NCBI GenBank assembly: GCA_003389385.1
Contig: QQVM01000006.1
Span: 7,429 to 46,284 of the forward strand
Direction of reading: 5' to 3'
DNA length: 38,856 bases
Origin: Bacteroidota bacterium
Lineage (GTDB): Bacteria; Bacteroidota; Bacteroidia; AKYH767-A; 2013-40CM-41-45
The translations under genes were made by a program, and so were the position numbers. The notes beneath the pieces are model-generated. The model did no database searches. It worked only from the letters and a program-made list of their open reading frames with translations, and was not told where the DNA came from. Below are positions 23,980 through 32,523 of the stretch, in pieces (within the stretch, counting starts at the first letter, position 1; each line of letters starts with the position of its first letter).

Positions 23980-24762
23980 TCACCTCTTACCCGAGCCCAT
24001 ACCCTGCAGGGAAAGATAAGAATGTATTTCCGTGGACATTTCTTTTTCCAGCCTCTCTCCCACCGGCTCAACAAGTTCTCGTCCTGAGGCACGCGGATTT
24101 TTAATCTTTGGAGAAACGGGATAGGCATTCATCAGCTCGGAAGGGTATGATTCCAGAAGTTCTGTTACATCTTCAAGACGCTCCGCACTCAGCCACTTTT
24201 TTTCGTCACGCTCGGATAAAATTACAGGTGAACGGTGATGCGGAATTTTTTGCAAAAGGGAATTGGCAGTTGTGGTGATCAAAGAAAAGGAATTGACAAT
24301 CTCACCGCTCTCTTTATCTGTCCAGGTATCCCAGATTCCTGCCAGTGCGAATGGCCTGCGATCTCTGAGATAAACTACGTAAGGTTTGCTCAGACCTTCG
24401 TTTATGCTTCCTTCGATGAATGCATCAGCGATCACCAGGCAACGCTGCGAACGAATCGGTTTACGAAAAGCAGGTTTGCTGATGATTCCTTTTCCTCCGG
24501 TATATGCAGGATCATTTTCCTTGTTGCCGTCTCCCTCCGCACGTGCGTTGAAGAGATACATTTTTTTCTTCGCCCAGAAAGGAGTCAGTCCGAACTGAAA
24601 AAACTGCAGTTCTTTTGGTTTGTCGTTTGTGATCACCGGTCCGTACGAACCCGGTCCCAGATTATAATTCGGTATCAGTTTCAGCTGAATGTCCGAAGCC
24701 TTCACCTGGAATTTCTTCTCGATGACTTCCACGCTGGAAACGATGACATATCTACCGCACAT
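23980..24762 (-). CDS. SOS response-associated peptidase (YedK/HMCES family)
   Basis: A 260-residue SRAP protein that forms a covalent bond with abasic sites in single-stranded DNA. The catalytic C2 follows the initiator Met in MCGRYVI. Other family features are the YNLGPGSYGPVI loop, the RAEG segment, RCLVIADAFIEG, FALAGIWDTW and IPHHRSPVILSE with its conserved histidine. The tail (NPRASGRELVEPVGERLEKEMSTEIHS, abbreviated) is longer than the core family. It is the last gene of a minus-strand run, 30 bases after paaY, and converges with the E1 fusion with only 7 bases between stops. Confidence 0.93.
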   Translation of the reverse strand: MCGRYVIVSSVEVIEKKFQVKASDIQLKLIPNYNLGPGSYGPVITNDKPKELQFFQFGLTPFWAKKKMYLFNARAEGDGNKENDPAYTGGKGIISKPAFRKPIRSQRCLVIADAFIEGSINEGLSKPYVVYLRDRRPFALAGIWDTWTDKESGEIVNSFSLITTTANSLLQKIPHHRSPVILSERDEKKWLSAERLEDVTELLESYPSELMNAYPVSPKIKNPRASGRELVEPVGERLEKEMSTEIHSYLSLQGMGSGKR

Positions 24763-24792
24763 ACATTTAAGTTAAAAAATATTTTTGATAAA

Positions 24793-25377
24793 TCAACCCT
24801 TCCAGTTACGGTAGATCTCAGGCATGTGCGGCCTGTCTTTGGGAATCTCGCGCAGCGGTTCGCACTCTTTCAGTGAGTCATGCAGTTGAGATGGAAGTTT
24901 CTGATACAGTTCCGTTCCTTCTGTTTTCCAGGCGATGATCTCATCGCTGGCATCCTTGATGATCTTTGCAGGATTTCCGACCACGATTTTTCTTTCAGGA
25001 ATTTTCATTCCCTCAGGTACAAAGGCCAGGGCTCCTACAATGCTGTGGTCACCTACGTGCACATTGTCCATGATGACTGCATTCATTCCGATGAGTACAT
25101 TTTTCCCAAGTGTCGCGCCGTGGATAATAGCACCATGTCCAACATGCGCACCTTCATGCAATATCACAGTAATGCCGGGAAACATGTGAATGGTACAGTT
25201 TTCCTGTACGTTGCAGCCGTTCTGGATGATGATTTCACCCCAGTCGCCGCGAATGGCCGCACCCGGACCAATGTATACATTTTCACCGATGATCACATTG
25301 CCTGTGACAGCTGCCAGAGGATGGACAAAGGCGGATTCGTGAACTACGGGAGTGTAACCTTCGAAAGAATATATCAT
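24793..25377 (-). CDS. paaY: PaaY-type hexapeptide-repeat thioesterase / gamma-carbonic anhydrase-like protein
   Basis: A 194-residue left-handed beta-helix protein of the gamma-class carbonic anhydrase superfamily. Hexapeptide repeats run from about 10 to 140 (GNVIIGENVYIGPGAAIRGDWGEI, abbreviated), including the metal-binding histidines in HGAIIHGATLGKNV. The C-terminal SDEIIAWKTEGTELYQ and EPLREI match E. coli PaaY far better than YrdA. PaaY is a thioesterase that protects phenylacetate catabolism from dead-end CoA products. Its place directly after the thiolase (12 bases) supports this name. Confidence 0.85.
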   Translation of the reverse strand: MIYSFEGYTPVVHESAFVHPLAAVTGNVIIGENVYIGPGAAIRGDWGEIIIQNGCNVQENCTIHMFPGITVILHEGAHVGHGAIIHGATLGKNVLIGMNAVIMDNVHVGDHSIVGALAFVPEGMKIPERKIVVGNPAKIIKDASDEIIAWKTEGTELYQKLPSQLHDSLKECEPLREIPKDRPHMPEIYRNWKG

Positions 25378-25389
25378 CTGGAAATAGTA

Positions 25390-26595
25390 TTAAGCTCTCT
25401 CAATCACCACTGCAAATCCCTGCCCCACTCCTACGCACATTGTAACAAGCGCGTATTTTTTATTCAGCTCGTGAAGATCCCTCGCGGCTGAACCGAGTAT
25501 CCTCGCTCCACTCATGCCAAGGGGATGACCGAGCGCGATCGCGCCGCCATTCGGATTGATTCTTTCGTCGTCGTCCTTCAGTCCCCATTCGCGAATGCAT
25601 GCGAGCGACTGCGCGGCAAAGGCTTCGTTCAGTTCGATGAGATCAATCTGATCCATGCTGATGCCGGCTTTCTTCAAAGCCATGTGTGATGCCTCCACCG
25701 GACCAATACCCATGATTCTTGGCGCCACACCAATAGCAGCTGAAGAGATTACTCTGGCAAGTGGCTTCAAAGAATAATCCTTAATGGCTTTATCAGAAGC
25801 AAGCAGCAATGCAGCTGCTCCGTCATTCAGTCCGGATGAATTTCCCGCGGTGACTGATCCTTCTTTTCTGAAAGCAGCTTTCAATGAGCTGAGTTTTTCA
25901 ATCGTAGTATCCGGCTTCATGAACTCATCCTGGTCAAACTTTTTCGGATCTCCTTTTTTCTGGGGCAGCATCACCGGCACAATTTCTTTGGCGAATCTTC
26001 CGCGCTTCTGTGCTTGTGCTGCTTTCATCTGGCTGTGCAGTGCAAACTTGTCCTGGTCTTCACGGCTGATGCTGTGCTTGTCTACAAGATTCTCGGCTGT
26101 CTCTCCCATCGCGTCGGTGCCAAACTTTTCTTTCATCATCGGATGAACAAAACGCCATCCGAAACTTGAGTCAAACATCTGTGCATCTCTTCCGTACGGA
26201 GTTGAAGTCTTGGATATCACCCAGGGACCGCGGGTCATGTTCTCCACACCGCCTGCTATCATCAGGTCAGCATCGCCGGTCATGATCATTCTTGATGCGG
26301 ATGCAGCTGCCGAAAGTCCGGACGCGCAGAGCCGGTTCACCGTTTCGCCGGGAACACTCAGAGGAAGATCTGCAAGCAGCAGTGCCATCCTCGCGACGTT
26401 GCGGTTATCCTCTCCAGCCTGGTTGGCACAACCCATGATCACATCGGCAATGCGTGCCGGATCAATTCCTTTGTTCCGGTTTATAAGTTCTTTCAATACT
26501 ATGATGGCTAAATCATCTGTACGGACTGATGCAAGGGAGCCTCCGAAGCTTCCGATCGGAGTGCGGATGTGGTCGATTATGTAGGCGGGTGACAT
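25390..26595 (-). CDS. paaJ: Acetyl-CoA acyltransferase / 3-oxoadipyl-CoA thiolase (PaaJ-like)
   Basis: A 401-residue thiolase that cleaves 3-oxoacyl-CoA with CoA, giving acetyl-CoA. Catalytic residues are C90 (in VNRLCASGLSAA), H357 (GHPLGMSGAR) and C387 (CVGVGQG). Starting at ATG 26595 (MSPAYIIDHIRTPIG) gives the conserved N-terminus; the frame stays open 35 codons further but only through a GAGTTCGG-rich repeat that encodes a meaningless extension. Neighbours PaaI, PaaY and a PaaH-like dehydrogenase suggest the 3-oxoadipyl-CoA step of phenylacetate degradation; a general beta-oxidation role cannot be excluded. Confidence 0.93.
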   Translation of the reverse strand: MSPAYIIDHIRTPIGSFGGSLASVRTDDLAIIVLKELINRNKGIDPARIADVIMGCANQAGEDNRNVARMALLLADLPLSVPGETVNRLCASGLSAAASASRMIMTGDADLMIAGGVENMTRGPWVISKTSTPYGRDAQMFDSSFGWRFVHPMMKEKFGTDAMGETAENLVDKHSISREDQDKFALHSQMKAAQAQKRGRFAKEIVPVMLPQKKGDPKKFDQDEFMKPDTTIEKLSSLKAAFRKEGSVTAGNSSGLNDGAAALLLASDKAIKDYSLKPLARVISSAAIGVAPRIMGIGPVEASHMALKKAGISMDQIDLIELNEAFAAQSLACIREWGLKDDDERINPNGGAIALGHPLGMSGARILGSAARDLHELNKKYALVTMCVGVGQGFAVVIERA

Positions 26596-26683
26596 TGGTT
26601 CGGGGTTCGGATTATGAGTTCGGAGTTCGTGGTATGAGTGAAGAGTTCGGGTGAAGAGTTCGAGTTCGGGATTCGAGTTCGGA
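26596..26683. repeat. Degenerate GAGTTCGG tandem repeat
   Basis: Nine TTCG units, mostly as GAGTTCGG or GGTTCGG, lie in 88 bases between the paaI stop and the paaJ start. The unit length is irregular (about 7-18). No promoter is obvious. It may be a slippage-generated spacer or a family repeated elsewhere in the genome. Confidence 0.75.
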
Positions 26684-27106
26684 CTATACTTCCCACTCAC
26701 GGCCGGTACGGTAGACTGTTCCTTTGAACAAGGCTACGGTTTTTCCGTGCTGGTTTGTGATGGTGATATAATAGACTGCTATTTTTTCAGAGATAGAGAC
26801 TTCAGTAGCTGTCGCAGTGATCTCATCTCCTTCTCTCAATGCATGTGTATGTGAAATGGATGTTTCTACAGATACACTTTTTCTTCCGTGCGAATTGGAT
26901 GCGAAGGCAAGCGCGCTGTCGGCAAGGGAATAGGTGATGCCTCCATGAGCAATGGCAAAGCCATTGGTCATTTCTTTTCTGATTTTCATCCTCAAGACGC
27001 AATGACCTTCTTCCACAACTACCCTTTCAATGCCCATCCACTGACTGAAAGCATCGTGGTCGTACATCTGGCTGACTACTTTTTCGGCTTTGCTTTTTTC
27101 TCCCAT
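26684..27106 (-). CDS. paaI: PaaI-type hotdog thioesterase
   Basis: A 140-residue hotdog-fold acyl-CoA thioesterase. The family signature is GFAIAHGGITYSLADSALAFASNSHG, containing the conserved HGG and the catalytic acid near D58-like position in LADSALAFA. PaaI hydrolyses hydroxylated phenylacetyl-CoA by-products and keeps CoA available. It begins 6 bases after the HerA-like gene stop and precedes paaJ, so it is co-transcribed with them. A broader thioesterase role is possible. Confidence 0.92.
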   Translation of the reverse strand: MGEKSKAEKVVSQMYDHDAFSQWMGIERVVVEEGHCVLRMKIRKEMTNGFAIAHGGITYSLADSALAFASNSHGRKSVSVETSISHTHALREGDEITATATEVSISEKIAVYYITITNQHGKTVALFKGTVYRTGREWEV

Positions 27107-27112
27107 TACACA

Positions 27113-28648
27113 CTATCTCCTTCTTGATCTTGTCTTGATACCGAATATGGAACCAAGCAATCCTCTAGTGATTTCTCTAGCCACTGTTTTGAACAATGGA
27201 TTTTTTGTTACCTGCGAAATGGTATCACCGATGCCTCCTCCTGCTTCTTCTTTGACTGTTTCTTTCTTTTTCACTTCCCTTTCAGATGCAGGCTCAACGC
27301 TCTTCACCTTTTTCTGTAATTTCTCATATGCGCTTTCACGGTCAATTTCTTCGTTGTACTCATCAGCGATTTTAGAATTCTTCACGAGCTCATCCTGTTC
27401 AGAAGATGTCAGTACATCCATGCGGCTCCTTGGAGCACAGAGCATGGTGCGCACAAGTGGCGTTGGAGATCCTTTTTCATTCAGTCCGGTGATAACCGCT
27501 TCACCGATTCCCAATTCAGTCAGAAGCGTTTCGGTTTTATAAAACTCTGTCATGGGATAATTCTGCGCAACCAGCTTGATGTCTTTTCTGTCATTGGCGG
27601 TAAAAGCGCGCATGGCATGCTGTACCTTGAGACCGAGCTGGCTGAGGATGATTTCCGGTACATCTCCCGGAACCTGAGTACAGAAATAAATTCCTACTCC
27701 TTTTGACCTGATGAGTTTAATCACCATCTCCAGCTGCGCCATCAGGGCTTTACCTGCATCACGGAAAATGAGGTGGGCTTCGTCAATAACAATAACCAGT
27801 TTCGGCTCTGCTTTATCACCAAGTTCAGGAAACTGAGCATATACTTCCGAAAGAAGACAAAGCATGAAGGTGGAAAACAATTTGGGCTTGTCCTGCATAT
27901 CCGCAAGACGAATTACATTGATGTATCCATATCCCTTTTCATCTTTGCGCATTAAATCTTCCACTTCGAAGGATTTTTCTCCGAAGAATTTATCTCCACC
28001 TTGCTGTTCGAGCTCCAGCAATTTGCGCATAATCACACCAACTGATGTGCTGCTCACCTGTCCGTACTGCTTCACCTCATCTTTACCATCTCCTGAAATA
28101 TGGAGTAACACTTCCCTGAAGTCCTTTATATCAAGAAGCAACAATCCGTTATCATCTGCATATTTAAATGCGATGCTCACAACTCCCTGCTGGTTTTCGT
28201 TCAAGTCAAGAATCTTGGAAAGCAAGACCGGACCGAATTCAGATATTGTTGCACGCAGGCGAATTCCTTTCTCGTCTGAGATCGTCATTAACTCCACAGG
28301 AAACTTCACCGGAGCCCATGCTGAGCCTATGGCAGTCTGACGTTCATCTATTTTTGGATGAGGATTTGCCGGAGCCGCGATACCACTGAGGTCGCCTTTG
28401 ATGTCCATCAACAAGACACTGATTCCCTTCTCTGACCAGTTCTCCGCAAGAAGCTGTACAGTTTTTGTCTTACCTGTTCCTGTTGCTCCTGCTATCAGTC
28501 CATGCCTGTTCACTGTGCTGAGCGGCATGCGCACATGTGTGCCGGTTATGGTTTCAGCTCCATACATAGCACCGCCGAGAAGGATGCTGTCGCCCTTGAA
28601 GGTATAGCCTTCCTGCATTTTTTGTGTGAACAATTCTTTTGATGACAT
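27113..28648 (-). CDS. HerA-like ATPase (DUF853 / YjgR family)
   Basis: A 511-residue FtsK/HerA-superfamily ATPase. Walker A is GATGTGKT at 54-61, followed by LLMDIKGDLSGIA; Walker B is LVIVIDEAHLIFRD; sensor region GVGIYFCTQVPGDVPE follows. The C-terminal part has a helical, Lys/Glu-rich tail (REVKKKETVKEEAGGG) ending in RSRRR. YjgR-like proteins are of unknown function; HerA ATPases usually act on DNA with nucleases. It lies inside the paa-like run, between the PaaH-like gene (23 bases) and paaI (6 bases). ATG 28648 is preferred; TTG 28675 would add nine residues and overlap the upstream gene. Confidence 0.9.
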   Translation of the reverse strand: MSSKELFTQKMQEGYTFKGDSILLGGAMYGAETITGTHVRMPLSTVNRHGLIAGATGTGKTKTVQLLAENWSEKGISVLLMDIKGDLSGIAAPANPHPKIDERQTAIGSAWAPVKFPVELMTISDEKGIRLRATISEFGPVLLSKILDLNENQQGVVSIAFKYADDNGLLLLDIKDFREVLLHISGDGKDEVKQYGQVSSTSVGVIMRKLLELEQQGGDKFFGEKSFEVEDLMRKDEKGYGYINVIRLADMQDKPKLFSTFMLCLLSEVYAQFPELGDKAEPKLVIVIDEAHLIFRDAGKALMAQLEMVIKLIRSKGVGIYFCTQVPGDVPEIILSQLGLKVQHAMRAFTANDRKDIKLVAQNYPMTEFYKTETLLTELGIGEAVITGLNEKGSPTPLVRTMLCAPRSRMDVLTSSEQDELVKNSKIADEYNEEIDRESAYEKLQKKVKSVEPASEREVKKKETVKEEAGGGIGDTISQVTKNPLFKTVAREITRGLLGSIFGIKTRSRRR

Positions 28649-28671
28649 CGAATATGAATTAAAATGATTTA

Positions 28672-29862
28672 TCAATAAAACTTCCTATGCCCTTCCGACA
28701 CTTTTTTCAGAAGCACACTTGGGCGGTATCTTTCTTCCATGTAGGTCGCTCTGAGATCTTCCAGAGTGCCCATGATGATTTCCACTCCGATCTCATCACT
28801 CCATTTTAAAAGTCCTTTTGGATAATTCACGCCGCTTGTCATGGCCAGATCCAGATCCTCGCGGGAAGCGATGCCAAGGTAAAGAGCATCAGCCGCTTCA
28901 TTCACCAACATGGCCAAGACGCGTTCGAAAATTTTTCTTCCTATTTTTTCATCACGCAGAGGTTCAGCCTTAGCTGCCCCTTCGCGGTAATCATAGTATC
29001 CTCTTCCACTCTTTCGTCCCAGTCGTCCGGCTTCGACAATTCTTTTCTGGGTGAGGGATGGCTTGTAACGAGGATCGTAAAAGAACTGCGTCCAAACTGT
29101 TTCTGTCACGGTGTAGTTAATGTCATTTCCGATGAGATCCATCAATTCAAAGGGCCCCATCCTGAAACCGCCAATCTCCTTCATGGCCCAGTCGATCGTA
29201 GCCATGCCTTGTTCTCCCTCGGGTAAGCCATAGCATCTTTCTTCAAAAATGCGAATGGATTCACCGTAGAATGGACGCGCCACTCTGTTCACGATGAAAC
29301 CGGGTGTATCTTTCACTTTCACTGTGGTTTTTCCCCAACTCTTGATGATGGACAATGCTGAACTCAGCGTTTCATCCGATGTCATGATGCCCGGAATGAT
29401 TTCTACCAGAGGCATCAAGGGTGCAGGATTAAAAAAATGTATGCCGATGACTCTTTCCGGATGCTTACAAGCGCCGGCAATGGAAGTCACAGATAGTGAA
29501 GATGTATTAGATGCTAATATTGCATTCTCTCCTAAAATCTTTTCGAGTTCTGAAAATACTTTTTGCTTGACGGCTACATTCTCGATGATCGCTTCAATGG
29601 CAATTCCGCAAGCTTTCAATTCCGATAATTCATTGACGAAATGAATGTGTCTGAACGCCGCTTCCGCCTCATCCTGACTCATCTTTCCCTTTGACTTCAA
29701 CTTATCGAAAGTGTCCTGCAGCTTTTTTTCAGCTGAAGAAAGCACCGCCGCTTGCGTATCATATATAAAGGTATCATGACCTGCCGCAGCTGATACCTGG
29801 GCAATCCCACTGCCCATGGTTCCTGCTCCTATTACCGCCACCCTAATTTTTTCTGAACCCAT
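28672..29862 (-). CDS. paaH: 3-hydroxyacyl-CoA dehydrogenase (PaaH-like)
   Basis: NAD-dependent oxidation of 3-hydroxyacyl-CoA. The protein has 396 residues: an N-terminal Rossmann fold with GAGTMG at 12-17 in VAVIGAGTMGSGIAQ, the FFNPAPLMPLVEI segment and catalytic-histidine IGIHFFNP, and two C-terminal 3HCDH repeats (DTPGFIVNRV and VNEAADALYLGIAS). This two-repeat design is that of PaaH/PaaC, which oxidises 3-hydroxyadipyl-CoA in phenylacetate degradation. Start ATG 29862 is preferred over an upstream in-frame ATG at 29967 because the conserved N-terminus begins there. The first visible gene of the minus-strand paa-like run. Confidence 0.93.
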   Translation of the reverse strand: MGSEKIRVAVIGAGTMGSGIAQVSAAAGHDTFIYDTQAAVLSSAEKKLQDTFDKLKSKGKMSQDEAEAAFRHIHFVNELSELKACGIAIEAIIENVAVKQKVFSELEKILGENAILASNTSSLSVTSIAGACKHPERVIGIHFFNPAPLMPLVEIIPGIMTSDETLSSALSIIKSWGKTTVKVKDTPGFIVNRVARPFYGESIRIFEERCYGLPEGEQGMATIDWAMKEIGGFRMGPFELMDLIGNDINYTVTETVWTQFFYDPRYKPSLTQKRIVEAGRLGRKSGRGYYDYREGAAKAEPLRDEKIGRKIFERVLAMLVNEAADALYLGIASREDLDLAMTSGVNYPKGLLKWSDEIGVEIIMGTLEDLRATYMEERYRPSVLLKKVSEGHRKFY

Positions 29863-29886
29863 AATCGATTTCTGCTCTGAGAATGG

Positions 29887-29894
29887 CAAAAATA
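29887..29894 (-). promoter_or_regulatory. Possible -7 box of the paa-like run
   Basis: On the minus strand TATTTTTG matches TAnnTTTG and lies 24 bases before the ATG at 29862. No convincing -33 box is at the right distance, so confidence is limited. Confidence 0.4.
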
Positions 29895-29994
29895 AGAAAA
29901 TTTCAAGGCTAGCCCAGATCCGGCACAGCTTGCTTTCGACTGATAATAAGGCTTTTACACCTATCAAGGCGAATCAAATCCTTGAAAATATTTT

Positions 29995-30025
29995 TTTGTT
30001 TAACACAATGATAATCGTATATTTG
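29995..30025 (+). promoter_or_regulatory. Promoter of rpsT
   Basis: TTTG (29995-29998), 19 bases, TATATTTG (30018-30025): both boxes and spacing are the best consensus match in the window, as expected for a ribosomal protein gene. The -7 box ends 45 bases before the ATG. Confidence 0.8.
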
Positions 30026-30070
30026 CCGTCCCTAAAAACAGCATTCAGGGAAAATAAGAAAGAATACACA

Positions 30071-30325
30071 ATGGCAAACCACAAATCTGCTCTTAAAAGA
30101 ATCCGCAACAGCAATACAAAGCGCCTTCGTAACCGTTACCAGGCAAAGACTACCAGAAATGCAATGAAGTCATTCCTGGCGCTGACCGACAAAAAAGAAG
30201 CGCAGAAGCAGCTGCCAACTCTCGTTTCCATGCTCGACAGGCTGGCTAAGAGAAACATTATCCACAAGAACAAGGCATCCAACCTGAAGTCTGAGCTCGC
30301 AGTGCACGTGAATCACATCAAATAA
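30071..30325 (+). CDS. rpsT: 30S ribosomal protein S20
   Basis: An 84-residue, strongly basic ribosomal protein that binds 16S rRNA. It is recognised by MANHKSALKRIRNSNTKRLRNR, the LTDKKEA segment and the end KRNIIHKNKASNLKSELAVHVNHIK. Bacteroidota S20 has this length. ATG 30071 is clear; the longer open frame beginning at 29816 passes through the promoter and is not coding. The gene stands alone between its own promoter and a terminator. Confidence 0.97.
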   Translation: MANHKSALKRIRNSNTKRLRNRYQAKTTRNAMKSFLALTDKKEAQKQLPTLVSMLDRLAKRNIIHKNKASNLKSELAVHVNHIK

Positions 30326-30343
30326 TCTTTAACCACGATACTC

Positions 30344-30374
30344 AAAACCTCCCTCATCCGGGAGGTTTTTTTTT
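30344..30374 (+). terminator. Rho-independent terminator after rpsT
   Basis: AAAACCTCCC (30344-30353) pairs with GGGAGGTTTT (30360-30369) over a 6-base loop, followed by more Ts. It lies 18 bases after the rpsT stop. Confidence 0.9.
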
Positions 30375-30454
30375 GCCCATATCTCATCAGAGAATACCGC
30401 ATTTATGGGATGACATGCATGTTTGCTTAGCCGAAATTGCGCATCAAAAAAATC

Positions 30455-31144
30455 ATGGAACAGAAAAGCGGGATAAGAACATGGGCTGAAGAGGACAGGC
30501 CAAGGGAGAAACTATTGCTCAAAGGCAGGCACAGCTTAACGGATGCTGAGCTTGTAGCGATTCTTATTGGCTCCGGCAACTCCGAAGAGAGCGCCGTGGA
30601 GCTGTCAAGGAGAATTCTGCTGCACCACAGCAATAATTTGCTTTCCTTATCGAGGGTAAACGCGAATGAGCTGATGGAATTCCGTGGCATCGGCGAAGCG
30701 AAGGCGGTGAGCATTCTTGCAGCGCTGGAACTTGGCAGAAGGCGCAATGAAAGTCAGCCTGAAGAGACAGGCAAGATCGGTAACAGCCGGGATGCCGCAT
30801 CCATATTTCAGCCGATGCTTGCCGATCTGAACCATGAAGAATTCTGGGTGCTCTTTCTGAATCGCGCTAACCGGATCATCGGCAAGGAACAGATCAGCAT
30901 GGGAGGAATGAGTGGCACTGTGGCAGATCCGAGAAAAATATTCAAAGCAGCACTCGACAGAAAAGCCATCTCCATCATCCTCTGCCACAATCACCCTTCG
31001 GGAAACACCAATCCTTCGGAAGCAGATATCAGGCTGACACGCAGCCTGTACGAGGCTGGAAGAGTACTTGAAATTTCCGTGCTGGATCACATCATCATAG
31101 CACAAAACAGATTTTACAGCTTTGCTGATGAAGGAAAAATCTGA
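30455..31144 (+). CDS. radC: RadC family protein (JAB1/MPN+ domain)
   Basis: A 229-residue RadC/YicR protein. The N-terminal part (about 1-95) has a helix-hairpin-helix (MEFRGIGEAKAVSILAALELGRR, abbreviated); the C-terminal part is a JAMM metalloprotease-like domain with CHNHPSGNTNPSEAD carrying the HxH and D metal ligands. Although first tied to repair, RadC proteins have no agreed activity. Start ATG 30455 (MEQKSGIRTWAEEDRPREKL) is preferred over TTG 30437. It is followed after 68 bases by the deacetylase gene. Confidence 0.93.
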   Translation: MEQKSGIRTWAEEDRPREKLLLKGRHSLTDAELVAILIGSGNSEESAVELSRRILLHHSNNLLSLSRVNANELMEFRGIGEAKAVSILAALELGRRRNESQPEETGKIGNSRDAASIFQPMLADLNHEEFWVLFLNRANRIIGKEQISMGGMSGTVADPRKIFKAALDRKAISIILCHNHPSGNTNPSEADIRLTRSLYEAGRVLEISVLDHIIIAQNRFYSFADEGKI

Positions 31145-31212
31145 ACAATTATTTCCTGTCCTTTTCCGTTCATTTAGTACTTTCGGGGGCAGACCGGCAT
31201 CCTACTTACTCA

Positions 31213-32523
31213 ATGATTCTAGTTTATACAGCAAGCACCTCCGCAAGACTTTTTTACGTATTCAACACTGTGTTCAAGGAAATGCTGGGAACAGAGTTCC
31301 GCTTCACCCAAGATGCCACCGAGTTCAGTTTTCACAGCGGCCCTAAATTCAATTACAGCGAAACTCCTTTGGGCAATGAGGTTTTCTTTTTCGCTTCAAG
31401 GCTTCTCTTCGAGAAAGGAATCAAGGAACAGCATGTATCTGTTTTCGACTGGGAGAACACCAAGGCAATGTTCGCCACGCATCCGAAATACTCTCTTCCA
31501 TTCGATCCTTTCGCAGCCATCTTTTATCTTCTTTCACGTTATGAAGAATATCTTCCTCACCGAAGGGATGTGCACGGAAGGTTTGAAGCCCAAGACAGCC
31601 TGGCATACCAGAAAGGATTTTTGCAAAAACCTGTTGTGGATATCTATGTGAAGAAAGTTGCAGGAATCCTGAAAGGCGTTTTTCCTGATCTTGAATTTAA
31701 GGAAAGGAAATTCGAATTTGTTTCTACGATTGACATAGACAATGCCTGGGCTTTTCGTGAGAAAGGACTTATACGTACCAGCGGTGCATTGCTGCGTTCG
31801 CTTTTCACCATGAAATTTTCTGAGCTGAGTGACAGGCTGCTGGTATTGGCCGGGCAAAGGAAGGATCCATTTGATACCTATGATGAGATTTTCAGTCTTC
31901 AGAAAAAGTACAAGTTCCGTCAGATATTTTTTTTCCTGCTCGGCGACTATGGCATGAACGATAAAAACGTATCAGTGAGCAGGAGAAATTTCCAGTCGCT
32001 CATCAAGCACATTGCGGATTACTACGAAGTAGGAATACATCCTTCGTACGGTTCACTTGCCAATCCGCAAAAAGTTCGTCTTGAACAAAGCCGTTTGCAA
32101 AAAGTAATCCGCCGTGAAGTGAAGAGAAGCCGGCAGCATTTCCTCCGACTTGAATTTCCTCATACATACCGCAATCTCATCGACTGCGACATCACGGATG
32201 ATTACACCATGGGCTATGCTTCCCAACCCGGCTTCCGGGCAGGCACTTGCTCTACATTTTATTTTTATGATTTGGAATACGACAAACCAACCATGCTTCG
32301 CGTACATCCTTTTGCAGTAATGGATGCCACGCTTAATTTATATATGAAAATCCAACCAGGTGAAAGTATGGGTTTTGTATGGCCCCTCATCAAAGAAGTA
32401 AAAGAAGTGGGTGGAACATTTACCGTATTATGGCATAATGAATCACTGAGCGAAAGACCTCCCTGGGAAGGATGGAAGAATGTATATCTTGATATTATCA
32501 AAGCTGCTCAGGATCAAAAGTGA
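31213..32523 (+). CDS. Polysaccharide deacetylase family protein
   Basis: A 436-residue carbohydrate-esterase-like protein with an N-terminal ~130-residue extension (DUF7033-like, LPFDPFAAIFYLLSRYEEYL) and a NodB-like catalytic region (about 165-430). Metal-site motifs appear in the variant form: VSTIDIDNAW supplies the paired aspartates, EVGIHPSYGS stands for the HxxxH motif, and LRVHPFAVMD is the late catalytic-base motif. It has no signal peptide, so it may act on cytoplasmic lipid-linked or polymer precursors. The stop overlaps the start of the GNAT-like gene by 4 bases, implying coupled translation. Confidence 0.85.
   Translation: MILVYTASTSARLFYVFNTVFKEMLGTEFRFTQDATEFSFHSGPKFNYSETPLGNEVFFFASRLLFEKGIKEQHVSVFDWENTKAMFATHPKYSLPFDPFAAIFYLLSRYEEYLPHRRDVHGRFEAQDSLAYQKGFLQKPVVDIYVKKVAGILKGVFPDLEFKERKFEFVSTIDIDNAWAFREKGLIRTSGALLRSLFTMKFSELSDRLLVLAGQRKDPFDTYDEIFSLQKKYKFRQIFFFLLGDYGMNDKNVSVSRRNFQSLIKHIADYYEVGIHPSYGSLANPQKVRLEQSRLQKVIRREVKRSRQHFLRLEFPHTYRNLIDCDITDDYTMGYASQPGFRAGTCSTFYFYDLEYDKPTMLRVHPFAVMDATLNLYMKIQPGESMGFVWPLIKEVKEVGGTFTVLWHNESLSERPPWEGWKNVYLDIIKAAQDQK

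Noticed and set aside
24235-24876. 213-residue plus-strand open frame over the SOS peptidase gene
   Set aside because: Antisense shadow; SRAP catalytic motifs on the other strand are intact.
29816-30070. N-terminal extension of rpsT
   Set aside because: It crosses the rpsT promoter and antisense paaH start; S20 starts at MANHKSALK.
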